DNA of 64,000 bases from Hahella sp. CCB-MM4 (GTDB taxonomy: Bacteria > Pseudomonadota > Gammaproteobacteria > Pseudomonadales > Oleiphilaceae). The notes under the pieces were generated by a model, which saw only the letters and a program-made list of their open reading frames with translations, was not told where the DNA came from and made no database searches. The first letter of the stretch is position 1. Every line of letters starts with the position of its first letter. The stretch is from assembly GCF_002260525.1 (NCBI RefSeq), contig NZ_MRYI01000003.1, positions 496,001-560,000 on the forward strand. Direction: 5' to 3'. Shown piece by piece: positions 1-9,372 of this stretch. A program made the position numbers and the translations under genes.

Positions 1-282
1 GTCGAAATGGTGGATCGCGTCCTTCTCCACAGTTACAAACCAGTTCCCACTAGCCCGGGACAATCCTCTGATCAGCAAAAGAGCGTTGAAATAGTGGATA
101 ACAAAAAGGAGATGCAGAAACTGGTAAAGGTTGTGAGAGCTGAAGATATCCAGAATCCAGCGTTCTCATCGGTGATCGTTAAAGAACTTATCGGCACCGT
201 TAACACTGAAGTGGTAGCACTGGCGCTGAATTCGCAAAGCGATCTTCAATCAAATAATCATCAAACAGGAGACGGGCTATGA
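1..282 (+). CDS. C-terminal fragment of an eCIS structural protein (partial)
   Basis: The frame is open to the left edge of the window, so only the last 94 or so codons are present. They end in a TGA whose ATGA overlaps the start of the next gene, so translation is probably coupled. The visible residues are hydrophilic and show no motif I recognise. In related eCIS operons the gene before the tail-protein-I gene encodes a baseplate J/gp6-like or similar baseplate subunit, so this may be its C-terminus. That assignment rests on position only. Confidence 0.5.
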   Translation, partial: VEMVDRVLLHSYKPVPTSPGQSSDQQKSVEIVDNKKEMQKLVKVVRAEDIQNPAFSSVIVKELIGTVNTEVVALALNSQSDLQSNNHQTGDGL

Positions 283-1151
283 GTGATAACCCTATCTCCA
301 GCTATCTCGATCTTCTGCCAGTCAGCTTCACGTATCAGGATGATAATCTGAACCAGGACCTGGCAGGCTTTTTATCGATTTTTGAAGCACTACTGACACG
401 AAAAGAGTCCCTTCCCCAAGAGTTCGGCATGGAGGGGTTGATCTCCTACGGACGTATTGTCGATAACGCATCACGCTACTCCGACCCGGATCAAATACCA
501 CTATCACTATTTGATGACCTGGGCCCCTGGATGGCTCGCTGCCTGGGTGTTATGCCACAGCAAGATTGGAGCTACTTCCAGCTTAAGCAGATGATCAAGC
601 AGATTATCCCAATCTACCGTATTCGCACCACCAAATCGGGAATGGAGGCGCTGTTCACCATATTGACCACCTATCCTGCCCAGGTCATTGAGATATTGGG
701 CAGTTTCGGTATCGGCTTTTATCGCAAGCCGATTACAGACAATCCGAAAATCTTTTTTTGCTCAGGCCGTATTGGTGAAGTGGCCGGGCAGTCAAAAAAA
801 GAGAACATGATTCCCGGCGGACGAATGTTCGGTTGTTTCTTTATTATCAACCTAACGATTTCCGTATCAGGCCCCTATCCAGAACGACAAAAATCGCTCT
901 TCAAACGGGTCAGCAACATCATCAGCTGTATCAATGCGGAAAAACCGGTGCAAACCCAGTATCAACTTAATTACACCACGACCCCACTTGAAGTGGGTGC
1001 CAGAGGGAGCTGTACCGTAGGTGTCAATACATCTCTGACCCTGCAAAAGGAGACCCACACCATCAATAGCTGGTGTGAAGATATTCCCGCTGAACTGAGC
1101 AAACAGATCTATACCCAACAACCACAGCGTCTTCAGGAAAATCCATCATAG
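279..1151 (+). CDS. eCIS baseplate protein, phage tail protein I-like
   Basis: Predicted baseplate wedge component of the contractile particle, related to phage P2 gpI and the tail-protein-I-type proteins of eCIS operons. The family signature is visible at residues 113-126 (YRIRTTKSGMEALF), inside the helical N-terminal half that in phages contacts the baseplate. An N-terminal DLLP segment near residues 11-14 is also typical. At 290 residues it is longer than most phage gpI proteins, and the C-terminal 100 residues (a beta-rich tail) are not recognised. It overlaps the upstream gene by 4 nt and is followed 9 nt later by the fibre gene, so it belongs to one operon. Confidence 0.75.
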   Translation: MSDNPISSYLDLLPVSFTYQDDNLNQDLAGFLSIFEALLTRKESLPQEFGMEGLISYGRIVDNASRYSDPDQIPLSLFDDLGPWMARCLGVMPQQDWSYFQLKQMIKQIIPIYRIRTTKSGMEALFTILTTYPAQVIEILGSFGIGFYRKPITDNPKIFFCSGRIGEVAGQSKKENMIPGGRMFGCFFIINLTISVSGPYPERQKSLFKRVSNIISCINAEKPVQTQYQLNYTTTPLEVGARGSCTVGVNTSLTLQKETHTINSWCEDIPAELSKQIYTQQPQRLQENPS

Positions 1152-1159
1152 AGGTTATC

Positions 1160-2941
1160 ATGGGTGAAAATAGCTACCCGACCAGGCTAAATTATTACAA
1201 CGGCCTTTTTCTACAAGCCAGTGATTTTACCACTGAGCAGCAGTACGGCATGGATATGCTGGGCTATCATAATCAATATATCCATCAAGCGCTCGGAGTT
1301 GCCTCCGGCCTCACACTTAGCGTGAAGGAGAACAGTGTCACCAATAACGGCAACAACTCCAGCCAGTGGATTATCACCATCGCTGCCGGATTTGCTCAAT
1401 GCCAGGTTAACGAGGCAAATACACAACCCTATTGCACCGGACTGCTGCTGCCCGATGAACTCAGTACTACAGCCCCGGAGGCGTTTAACAACAGCAGTAG
1501 TTTCTATGTCACCCTCACCTACCAGACCATCAAACAGAATATGGATCAGGACAAAGGGCCTGACTATATTCACATTGTGGAACAACCCAAGGTGGGCTTC
1601 AGCAGCCAGTCACCCGGTTCAGATAAGAGTCTTGTGATACTGGGCAAGGTTACCGTTGCCCCGGGGCAAACGCCACAGATTGACTATCAGGAAAAGTCCT
1701 TTATCTATGACATAAATACTGTTTTCGGTATCACCTCTCCAGGCTATGACCAATACAATCTGGTACTGAATGGCAACCTCGCCGCAAATGGCTCCCTCTC
1801 TGTCGGCAACCCAGGTGCAATCAGTTCGATGCCACCCGGGAGCGCACTGAAAGTCAGCGGGGGAATCTATGCCGATAGCCTGACCGCGACAGCCCAGATC
1901 AACTGCAATGGTGCACTGACTGCAGAATCCGCCACCTTTACCGGTAGCAGTCTCGACATCAGCAATGGCAATATCACCGCCAAGAGCATCGTAGTAAATG
2001 ACTCCCTCACTACCACCGACCTGACCATTAACAATAACTTTGCAGTCAATAATACATTTACCGCAAATGGCGGTATTACCATCCCCTCCGGTGACTTGAA
2101 AATCGAGACCGGTAATCTGAATGTCAGCCAAGGCTCCGTTAGCGTTGCAGGAGATCTCAGTGGTAACAACCTGACCCTCACTAATGCCGTCAACGCCACA
2201 CAGGGCACATCCCAATTTAAGGCGCTCAATATAAACGAGTCGATAACTGTCAATACCGCAGATATCAACTCAACGCTGAATGTCGGGGCATTGATCACCG
2301 GAAGCCAAGGATTAAACCTGAAAGGGAATGCAACCTTTAACGACAATATACAAGCGACAGATATCAGCGCGTCCGGCTATTTGACTGTTGACCAGAATAT
2401 CACCGTCACCAACAAGGTCACCACAAAGAACCTGGAAGTCACCCAAGGCGTTAGCGTGGCAGAGAACATAATAGCCAAAGGCAATATCAGCGCAGCGAGC
2501 TTTACCACCACAGGAACCTTCAACAGTAATCAAGTCACAGCCGATACCAGCCTTGCCAGCCAGGGTGGAGCTGTCATCCGTGATTTCCATAAGTTTGTCA
2601 GCTGGGACCCGGTGAATAGCCCGATCACTTTTGACATTGCATCACTGAACAAAGCGCTGAAAACCAGCTCGCTAATGTATCGTATCGTTATCGAAGGGTG
2701 CAGCGATCTTGGCTCCATTCAGAGTGAACTATCCGGCATGCTTCAGGTCCAGGCACCAACCGAGCTGAATAACCCCCATGTAAACAATCAGGCACCGGGT
2801 GCGGTAGCGGATCAAAGCATTCAAAAGGGAAATCTGACGATTACGGTTAAGCCTGGTGAAACCAACAATGGCTTCCAGTGGCTGGGATTCACTGCCTCAT
2901 TGTGGATGTTTATTGATGATGGCGGAGGGGCATCGTCATGA
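1160..2941 (+). CDS. eCIS tail fibre-like protein with repetitive beta-rich shaft
   Basis: The N-terminus contains a segment (residues 17-40, FLQASDFTTEQQY then HNQY) that I associate with phage-tail/eCIS proteins attaching to the baseplate. From about residue 190 to 470 the protein is a monotonous Asn/Thr/Ser/Gly-rich series of short beta-type units (LTINNN, NLNVSQGS, NNLTLTNA and similar), as in trimeric fibre shafts. A distinct globular C-terminal domain of about 130 residues follows. This layout of base, shaft and tip suits a receptor-binding fibre that selects the target cell. The stop codon overlaps the next start (ATGA). No protease or lyase motif was seen. Confidence 0.65.
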   Translation: MGENSYPTRLNYYNGLFLQASDFTTEQQYGMDMLGYHNQYIHQALGVASGLTLSVKENSVTNNGNNSSQWIITIAAGFAQCQVNEANTQPYCTGLLLPDELSTTAPEAFNNSSSFYVTLTYQTIKQNMDQDKGPDYIHIVEQPKVGFSSQSPGSDKSLVILGKVTVAPGQTPQIDYQEKSFIYDINTVFGITSPGYDQYNLVLNGNLAANGSLSVGNPGAISSMPPGSALKVSGGIYADSLTATAQINCNGALTAESATFTGSSLDISNGNITAKSIVVNDSLTTTDLTINNNFAVNNTFTANGGITIPSGDLKIETGNLNVSQGSVSVAGDLSGNNLTLTNAVNATQGTSQFKALNINESITVNTADINSTLNVGALITGSQGLNLKGNATFNDNIQATDISASGYLTVDQNITVTNKVTTKNLEVTQGVSVAENIIAKGNISAASFTTTGTFNSNQVTADTSLASQGGAVIRDFHKFVSWDPVNSPITFDIASLNKALKTSSLMYRIVIEGCSDLGSIQSELSGMLQVQAPTELNNPHVNNQAPGAVADQSIQKGNLTITVKPGETNNGFQWLGFTASLWMFIDDGGGASS

Positions 2942-3537
2942 TCGATCAGGCAATGCTTCTTGTCCGCAATACCTTGCGCCAGTTTATCCGCCTAAAGCTC
3001 CAGATCGATCAGATCGAAGAGAAGGTGGTACTGACGTCGGTTATTGATCAAAACGGGCAATCCACGATTCCTCTTAACTCGCTGGGAATCACTCTCTATC
3101 GGATCGTCGAAGATCGGGTGGTGGAGACAGAGTACCAGCCCAGTATTGCGCAGAGTGAATATGAGAAGATACTTCCGCCGGTCATTCTAAGCCTGGAAAT
3201 TGTCATTGCCGCCAACTTCAATGACTACACCGAGTCACTAAAATACATCTCTGCGGCAATGGCCTGCTTTCAAAGCAAAAACTATTTTGACCATAGCAAC
3301 TGCCCTGAGATGAATAAGGATATGAACCCTTTCGGTATAACACTGTTTACCCAGAATGTATCTGAACACAACCATACCTGGAGTTTATTCGGAGGGCGCT
3401 ACATGCCGTCTGTCATGTATCGTCTACGCTCTATCGAAATACAAGAGCAGATGATCGAACATATCGACAGCGTGGTAGAAAGCATCGATATCATTATCAA
3501 CAATCGCGACGGAGGTGATAATGATCACCTACCATAA
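2938..3537 (+). CDS. DUF4255 family protein, eCIS tail terminator (cap)
   Basis: At 199 residues it matches the Pvc16/Afp16 N-terminal (DUF4255) family, which caps the distal end of the inner tube and sheath and sets or stabilises particle length. Typical features are an N-terminal helix, the IPLNSLGITLYRI-type strand, a central LSLEIVIAANF segment and a FGGRYMPSVMYRLR stretch near residues 150-163. It sits between the fibre and an unknown eCIS protein, overlapping both (4 nt upstream, 17 nt downstream), so it is cotranslated within the operon. Assembly role is inferred from the family. Confidence 0.75.
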   Translation: MIDQAMLLVRNTLRQFIRLKLQIDQIEEKVVLTSVIDQNGQSTIPLNSLGITLYRIVEDRVVETEYQPSIAQSEYEKILPPVILSLEIVIAANFNDYTESLKYISAAMACFQSKNYFDHSNCPEMNKDMNPFGITLFTQNVSEHNHTWSLFGGRYMPSVMYRLRSIEIQEQMIEHIDSVVESIDIIINNRDGGDNDHLP

Positions 3538-4579
3538 ACTCTGCCACTTTACCCTGGAGCATGACTACTATTCAGCACATCCACCCCGACTGCTGGAGAT
3601 CAAGCCTACCCCCGAATGTCAGCGCTTGTTGCGCCAAAGCCGTGCCGGACTCAAGTTCGCGGATAATCAACTGTTGCTGTTCTGCGAGGTACAAAAATCA
3701 CCCCGCGGGGAACAATACCTCGCCCCTGAGATATTACGCAGTACCCAGGCTTTTACCTTCGCACTCTACCCTGCGGAAGTGCCCCTAAAAGAGATATCCG
3801 AGTTCCCGTCCCAACTACCGCACAACAGCATTTTAAATCTGCGCAACAGTAGTTGTGATAATCAGCAGATGCCTTCGCTGCCGCCACCATCAGGCAACAA
3901 TCCCTGGGAGAGTCGCGCCAACTGGCTCCCCTTACAAACAACTCAATTCACTTGGCCGATCCGCAATCATAGTGGCAGCTGGGTGATTCGCGAAGTAAAC
4001 AGCGGCTGTGATTTACCAGCCGAAACGCTTAGCAAAACGCCCCAGGGCATCGCAATCAATCTTTCCGGCTATCCTCCCGGCGAATACCGGCTGTATCAAG
4101 ACAACCTTTTGCAGAGCAGTTTCTATGTCGATCCCGCACTACAATGGCGCCCACCGCTGGCGGTACTCACCCTGCAGACAGGTCCTCTGGTAGCGTCTGA
4201 CGGGCAGTTCGTCACCCCTCATAGCGGGGAGATTAAAGAGAAACAATTTGTCCTGACCATACCGGCCAAGCAAACCACCTGGCGCTATTTCGTCATCAAA
4301 AAATATCGTTCAGAACACGCCTTTGGAAAACTCACGATTGATAGCACCAATGACCGCTATCAATTTGGCGCTCCCCAAGCAGTCACCATCAAAAAGGGTC
4401 TGCCTGCCTCGCGGTTCGACTCACAAACCCCCATCCCCCTCTCAAGTGATGGCTTAGCAGGACTCTCTCTGCGCAGCAGCACTCAGGGGGTATTGATTGA
4501 TCATCTTCCCTCCCCCGCAATGACACAACTGGTGGTTGATCAAAACCAAGCTTTCTCCGACCAGTATATCTACATATAG
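3521..4579 (+). CDS. uncharacterised eCIS-operon protein
   Basis: I chose ATG 3521 because GGAGG at 3511-3515 lies five bases upstream. A GTG at 3515 is possible but falls inside that ribosome-binding site. The 352-residue product has no signal peptide or membrane segment. It shows an N-terminal strand-rich domain (ending near residue 85), a proline-rich linker with a PPP near residue 130, and a beta-rich C-terminal half with PPGEYRLYQDN-like strands. It has no motif that I can name. Position between the tail terminator and the AAA+ ATPase, with 8 nt to the ATPase, suggests a particle component or assembly factor, which is inference only. Confidence 0.6.
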   Translation: MITYHKLCHFTLEHDYYSAHPPRLLEIKPTPECQRLLRQSRAGLKFADNQLLLFCEVQKSPRGEQYLAPEILRSTQAFTFALYPAEVPLKEISEFPSQLPHNSILNLRNSSCDNQQMPSLPPPSGNNPWESRANWLPLQTTQFTWPIRNHSGSWVIREVNSGCDLPAETLSKTPQGIAINLSGYPPGEYRLYQDNLLQSSFYVDPALQWRPPLAVLTLQTGPLVASDGQFVTPHSGEIKEKQFVLTIPAKQTTWRYFVIKKYRSEHAFGKLTIDSTNDRYQFGAPQAVTIKKGLPASRFDSQTPIPLSSDGLAGLSLRSSTQGVLIDHLPSPAMTQLVVDQNQAFSDQYIYI

Positions 4580-4587
4580 GTGGCGTC

Positions 4588-5979
4588 ATGGAATATCGGC
4601 AGATCCACCAACCCTTTGCACTGGAAACCAAGTACACCGGGCTGCCAGATACCCAGCAGATACTGTCAAACGAGTTACAGTGGCTGCAGGCCTGTATCGA
4701 TTACCGGATCCAGCTCTACTTTCAAGGCGATGAGGAAGACCCAGCCCCTTTTCCCCGAGCTCCGCAACTGCCTGAACGACACGCAGGTGAGTTTGCCAGG
4801 CTGCTGAGGCAACTCAATCTTAATGATGAAGAGAGACTGCTCTTTATACTAGCGCTCACCCCCCACATACAGCCCCAGCTATTGGATATTTTCTTTACTA
4901 AAAATGTCCTCTACGACCGCATCTACAGCGAATTTGGTGGGATAGCCGGGCGCATTCACGGTGGCTTTATTCCCACCATGGAGACAGCGCTTTTTATCCT
5001 TGCGGGTAACGATTTGGATAAACGGCTCGCCTTAATGGCCTTGTTTCGTCCACAACACCCGCTATACCAACAAGAGTTGCTGCTAGCTCCCGCGGGCCAT
5101 CACGATGAGCCGATAAGCACTGCCCTGCTTGGTGTTCCCCATTCGGTCATTGAGCACTACCTGTTGGGCTTACGGGAAGTAACCCCAGGCTATAGCGACT
5201 TCCCCGCCACGTGCCTTAGCACAGAAAAAAACTGGTCTGATCTTGTGTTAACCACACAAACAGCCAATCAATTGCAAGAATTGGAGGCGTGGTTGCAGTT
5301 TGGTGAACAACTTATAAGAAAAGAGGGGCAAAAGCAGTTCAAACCCGGATACCGCAGCCTCTTCTATGGCCCCCCGGGTACAGGAAAAACCCTGACAGCC
5401 AGCCTGCTAGCACAGAAGTATGAGTGCGGTGTCTATCGCATCGATCTTTCACAGCTGGTATCAAAATATATCGGTGAGACCGAAAAGAATCTGGAAAAGG
5501 TCTTTCGGGAGGCGCGAAAAAAGAATTGGATCCTGTTTTTTGACGAAGCCGATTCACTCTTCAGCAAGCGTACCCAGATCAACAGTTCCAATGATCGTTA
5601 CGCCAATCAAAGCACCGCTTATCTACTACAGCGTCTCGAAGATTGCCCCAATGTGGTCATTCTGGCCAGCAATCTCAAAGACAACTTTGATAATGCATTT
5701 ATCCGCCGCTTTCAATCCTTTGTCTATTTCCCCCTTCCCGGCAAGCATGAGCGGCTCTGCCTATGGGAAAACGGCCTGAACCACAGCAGCCTGTTTTCTC
5801 CCCCGACCTTCTCTCTGGAACCACTTGCCCAACAGTTTGAGATACCCGGCGGTACGATCAACAATGTCGTGCGCTATGTATCGCTGATGGCACTGAAAAG
5901 AGAGTCTCGGGATATTCACATGGAGGATCTTGTTGAAGGCGTACGCCGTGAACTGGCTAAAGAGGGTAAGAGCCTATGA
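4588..5979 (+). CDS. eCIS AAA+ ATPase (Afp15/Pvc15-like)
   Basis: The AAA+ core occupies the C-terminal half: Walker A GPPGTGKT at residues 261-268, Walker B ILFFDEAD at 315-322, and arginine-finger-type residues in FIRRFQ. The N-terminal 240 residues form the helical region usual for eCIS ATPases. Family members are needed for particle assembly or cargo loading and contact the cargo. The ATP-binding residues are all intact. The start has a TAGGTGG ribosome-binding site, and the end overlaps the first cargo gene by 4 nt. Tight coupling of ATPase and cargo fits a role in loading, though this is an inference from order. Confidence 0.88.
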   Translation: MEYRQIHQPFALETKYTGLPDTQQILSNELQWLQACIDYRIQLYFQGDEEDPAPFPRAPQLPERHAGEFARLLRQLNLNDEERLLFILALTPHIQPQLLDIFFTKNVLYDRIYSEFGGIAGRIHGGFIPTMETALFILAGNDLDKRLALMALFRPQHPLYQQELLLAPAGHHDEPISTALLGVPHSVIEHYLLGLREVTPGYSDFPATCLSTEKNWSDLVLTTQTANQLQELEAWLQFGEQLIRKEGQKQFKPGYRSLFYGPPGTGKTLTASLLAQKYECGVYRIDLSQLVSKYIGETEKNLEKVFREARKKNWILFFDEADSLFSKRTQINSSNDRYANQSTAYLLQRLEDCPNVVILASNLKDNFDNAFIRRFQSFVYFPLPGKHERLCLWENGLNHSSLFSPPTFSLEPLAQQFEIPGGTINNVVRYVSLMALKRESRDIHMEDLVEGVRRELAKEGKSL

Positions 5980-8900
5980 GCCCAGCCACCTCGACAGCAA
6001 CGCCAAACAGCGTCAGCACCACTCAACATCAGGATGCAAGGAGTCTACGCAGCCAACCGGTTGTCGAAACGGTGCAGGCACAAAGTATTTTTGACAATCG
6101 CCTGGAGACCACCTCCCAACGGCGCCAGATCGAGGCGATGCAAGCCTCGCAGCCCAAGGCCAATAGCACCGGCCTGCCGGACAAACTGAAATCAGGCATC
6201 GAGTCCCTCTCCGGCTACACCATGGACGATGTAAAGGTACATTACAACTCCACAAAGCCGGCGCAGCTCAGCGCTTATGCCTACGCTCAAGGCTGTGATA
6301 TCCACCTTGCCCCGGGCCAGGAGAGACACCTGCCCCATGAGGCTTGGCATGTTGTGCAGCAAAAGCAGGGAAGAGTGGCAGCCACTACGCAGCTTAAGGG
6401 AGAGGGCATCAACACCGAACATGCCCTGGAACAGGAAGCCACGTCCATGGGTGCGGCAGCAATGGATGCTCCCTCTCCTCCCGAAAATTCTGCTCCTTCT
6501 CCCCACGAAAATCCTGCTCTTTCTCCCCACAAAAATAATAATGAGGCCTCAGTCTTAAAACAGCGCCAAATCGCGACGCCTACCATTCAAGCCATGTTCA
6601 AACGAGTACCGGACACGAAACAATTTCTCGATGATGAAAGTGGTGAGGTTTACGAATTCTGTATGGAATATCCGAATGGCAACCTGCTGCTGAAAAACGA
6701 CAACCACACTGCTGTCATCGATAAAAACGGCACTCTGTTGGAGAAGCATAATACTCATGTGGAGTACAACGAGGAGGAAACTGATGAACTTGAGCTTGAC
6801 GAAGAGGACAACCCAACGCTGATAGATGAGAGCCAAAGTGAGCTTCTCTATGATCCTTACGGCACTGCACGGGAAGGGATCATGGAAAAGTTCAGCATTG
6901 GCAAGCTATCCACCGACTTTACCGCCCACGTCTCGCTGCTCCCCCTGAAATTCGGCAAGTTCACCTATATGAAATACGGCCCTTACGAGACTAAATTCGG
7001 TGCGGATATGATTTGGGTAAACAACATTTCTCTGGGTGATCAGGACCGACCCGAGACCCGCTTCGACAATCAGGAGTCGCACACCGTTTCGTGGACACTG
7101 GTACGCAACGGTATTATGGGGCTAGCCGGCCAAGAGCTGTCACAACTCCTTTCCTATCTGCAGAAAGCCTTCTCCGAGATAGCCGCCTTTATCCATAACG
7201 ATGAAGGAGAAATACTGCTGCAAATGGTCACCACCCACAAGATCCTGGAGAGCATCGCATCCGCCTGGTTACCTATTGATATATGGCAACGCCTGGTCTC
7301 ACGCCTGATCAAATCATATTTTCAGGTTTACCAGTTAAGTAGCGCGGCAACCTATAAACGGGGTCTGGCCAAAGGACATGGTGAAGCCCACGCCAGGAAA
7401 AATTTGGAAGAAGATGAGTTAGCAGCACGGGAGCAAGGCAACACAAAGCGTAAAGTTGGCGCGATAGCTATCGATGCCGCTAAGTTATTGGATGTCCAGT
7501 TCAGGCTTCAGTCTTTGGGAGTCGATGAATATGCCTTTGCCATCTATCACTGGATTGACATGTTACAGCATGCCTACCCCCACCTAATGACCTTATACCA
7601 GGACGATATTACCAAGAAAATATTGGAAAAAGAGGTCAGCCCATCGTTCAAGCAAGCATTAAATATAGACAATGAACAGGAGTATACGGTCAGAGATCTT
7701 GTGGAAAGGGCCCATAAGGTAGAGCAGGCAACTATTGGCAAACATTTGGCACTGAATCAGTTTGATATCCCGCATATTGACCTTGAGCAACTGAATACCA
7801 GCTTTACTGCCAACGTAACGCTTCAGCCCGACTTCACTCAAAAAACTCTGGAAAGGCAGATAAGCGATAGTATAACGATTCCGTCATTTGTCTGCGGCAT
7901 CACTGATCTCACTATAAAGGAGATTGCAATAAGCGATTCTGACCGGCCGAAAACCAAGTTTATTCAGGCGCAGAAATCCCACACTGTACCCTGGACCCTC
8001 TCCCGCAACACTATGATGAGTTACCAAGAGAGAAAGGCAACGGAGCTTGCTTCCTACCTATACAAACGAAGTCAGGAGTTAGAGCAGAACATCTCTAACT
8101 CAAAAGGAAAAGAGGTCGCGGATACCCTCTTCACACTGATCAAAAATAATGCGGAACGCCTCTTACCTGTTGATGATTGGCATGTGCTGTTCAGCGAGTG
8201 TGTACGACTCTACATGATCGCGTATCAGGTGGCGGATTCCACCACATATGTTAATCCCAATGAAGGAGATAGAGCACTGGGACATGGCGAAGGACCTAAT
8301 ATGGCGGTATTGCGCCGAAATGAGTTCGCTATCGAGAACTATAGAAAAATAGTCGATAGTGAAGAGCGCATCATTAAGGCGATTACAGGTATGTTTGATG
8401 CGCAGATAACCTCAAGCCTCAGCGCCAGGAGCATCAAAATCGCATTCGAATGCCTGCAAGAGCATATCGCCTTCTCCTTCCCCTACATAAACAAATACTT
8501 TGCCAAAACAGCCTATACAGAAATGGGAAAATCGACGGTTGATAGCAACGGCACCCTATTACAGAGCATTCTGGATGATGATTCACTTAGCATCGATAGC
8601 TCGGGATTCTTAACCTTAGATTTCGATGATGCGGTTGACCTTGATACCTACACCTTCCCTGAAGATTCACTGGTGACCGCCGAAGGCACCATTCGGAATG
8701 AGGCAATGGGTCAATTCGTCACAGCCTATCGTGCCGATATCGCCACTACAGCCACCTACCTGACAGAAGCCGAAGGGAACCTGTTGGCACAACATCTAGG
8801 CATTCAGCTCGGTATCTACCAGCAACTACCCGATGGCTACCAGATACTGGAGAACCCCGGTCACGGAGACTGCCTTATTCACGCCCTGGTACAAGCTTGC

Positions 8901-9335
8901 GCAATGCTCCATAACACCCCTCCTCCCCCCAAGGCAACCACCGAACAAATTACCGAGCTAAGAAAGTGGCTGGCAGATCATCTCCCGCAAAATGAAATAG
9001 AAAATCTGATGATTGCTGCCGTTGCCGGCTATATCAATGGACAACCTGAGCCTGGCCTGGGTCCGTATGTTATTGGTCTTCTTAATCACATCTCTGTGCA
9101 GGCTGCAAGGAAGATTAAACAGGATAAAGAAATCGAAGATCAGGAAAAGGAGAGCATGATGAAGGAAAGCCAACAACAGTTCCTCTCCAGTAATACGAGT
9201 ACAGTTAACAGTAACAACACGATGGTTGAGGAACCACCGATACTTGCCGTTTCAACCATCGGCATAGGCCTGAATAATCCCAACATTGCCCTCCTACACC
9301 AGGGAGCTCACTATCGTGTTATCTATAAGCCGTAA
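5976..9335 (+). CDS. large eCIS effector: DUF4157, duplicated unknown module, C-terminal OTU-like domain
   Basis: Residues 66-150 form a DUF4157 domain with HEAWH at 121-125 and the VVQQKQGRV signature. DUF4157 is known as a marker of eCIS cargo and resembles a zinc-metalloprotease core. A low-complexity Pro/Ser/His linker with repeated PSPHEN follows near 165-187. Residues about 310-480 and 610-785 are two diverged copies of one module: DRPETRF..SHTVSWTL at 368-375 and GHGE at 467-470, against DRPKTKF..SHTVPWTL at 668-675 and GHGE at 769-772. The C-terminus looks like an OTU cysteine protease: GHGDC with Cys966, and His1112 in GAHYRVI. Predicted role: a protein injected into a target cell, perhaps a deubiquitinase. 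Activity is unproven. Confidence 0.75.
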   Translation: MSPATSTATPNSVSTTQHQDARSLRSQPVVETVQAQSIFDNRLETTSQRRQIEAMQASQPKANSTGLPDKLKSGIESLSGYTMDDVKVHYNSTKPAQLSAYAYAQGCDIHLAPGQERHLPHEAWHVVQQKQGRVAATTQLKGEGINTEHALEQEATSMGAAAMDAPSPPENSAPSPHENPALSPHKNNNEASVLKQRQIATPTIQAMFKRVPDTKQFLDDESGEVYEFCMEYPNGNLLLKNDNHTAVIDKNGTLLEKHNTHVEYNEEETDELELDEEDNPTLIDESQSELLYDPYGTAREGIMEKFSIGKLSTDFTAHVSLLPLKFGKFTYMKYGPYETKFGADMIWVNNISLGDQDRPETRFDNQESHTVSWTLVRNGIMGLAGQELSQLLSYLQKAFSEIAAFIHNDEGEILLQMVTTHKILESIASAWLPIDIWQRLVSRLIKSYFQVYQLSSAATYKRGLAKGHGEAHARKNLEEDELAAREQGNTKRKVGAIAIDAAKLLDVQFRLQSLGVDEYAFAIYHWIDMLQHAYPHLMTLYQDDITKKILEKEVSPSFKQALNIDNEQEYTVRDLVERAHKVEQATIGKHLALNQFDIPHIDLEQLNTSFTANVTLQPDFTQKTLERQISDSITIPSFVCGITDLTIKEIAISDSDRPKTKFIQAQKSHTVPWTLSRNTMMSYQERKATELASYLYKRSQELEQNISNSKGKEVADTLFTLIKNNAERLLPVDDWHVLFSECVRLYMIAYQVADSTTYVNPNEGDRALGHGEGPNMAVLRRNEFAIENYRKIVDSEERIIKAITGMFDAQITSSLSARSIKIAFECLQEHIAFSFPYINKYFAKTAYTEMGKSTVDSNGTLLQSILDDDSLSIDSSGFLTLDFDDAVDLDTYTFPEDSLVTAEGTIRNEAMGQFVTAYRADIATTATYLTEAEGNLLAQHLGIQLGIYQQLPDGYQILENPGHGDCLIHALVQACAMLHNTPPPPKATTEQITELRKWLADHLPQNEIENLMIAAVAGYINGQPEPGLGPYVIGLLNHISVQAARKIKQDKEIEDQEKESMMKESQQQFLSSNTSTVNSNNTMVEEPPILAVSTIGIGLNNPNIALLHQGAHYRVIYKP

Positions 9336-9372
9336 CTCAGTGTAGTAACACGTGCCGGATAAGGAGATAACC

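Noticed and set aside
1211-2718. Long minus-strand frames opposite the fibre gene
   Set aside because: Antisense shadows of the repetitive fibre sequence.
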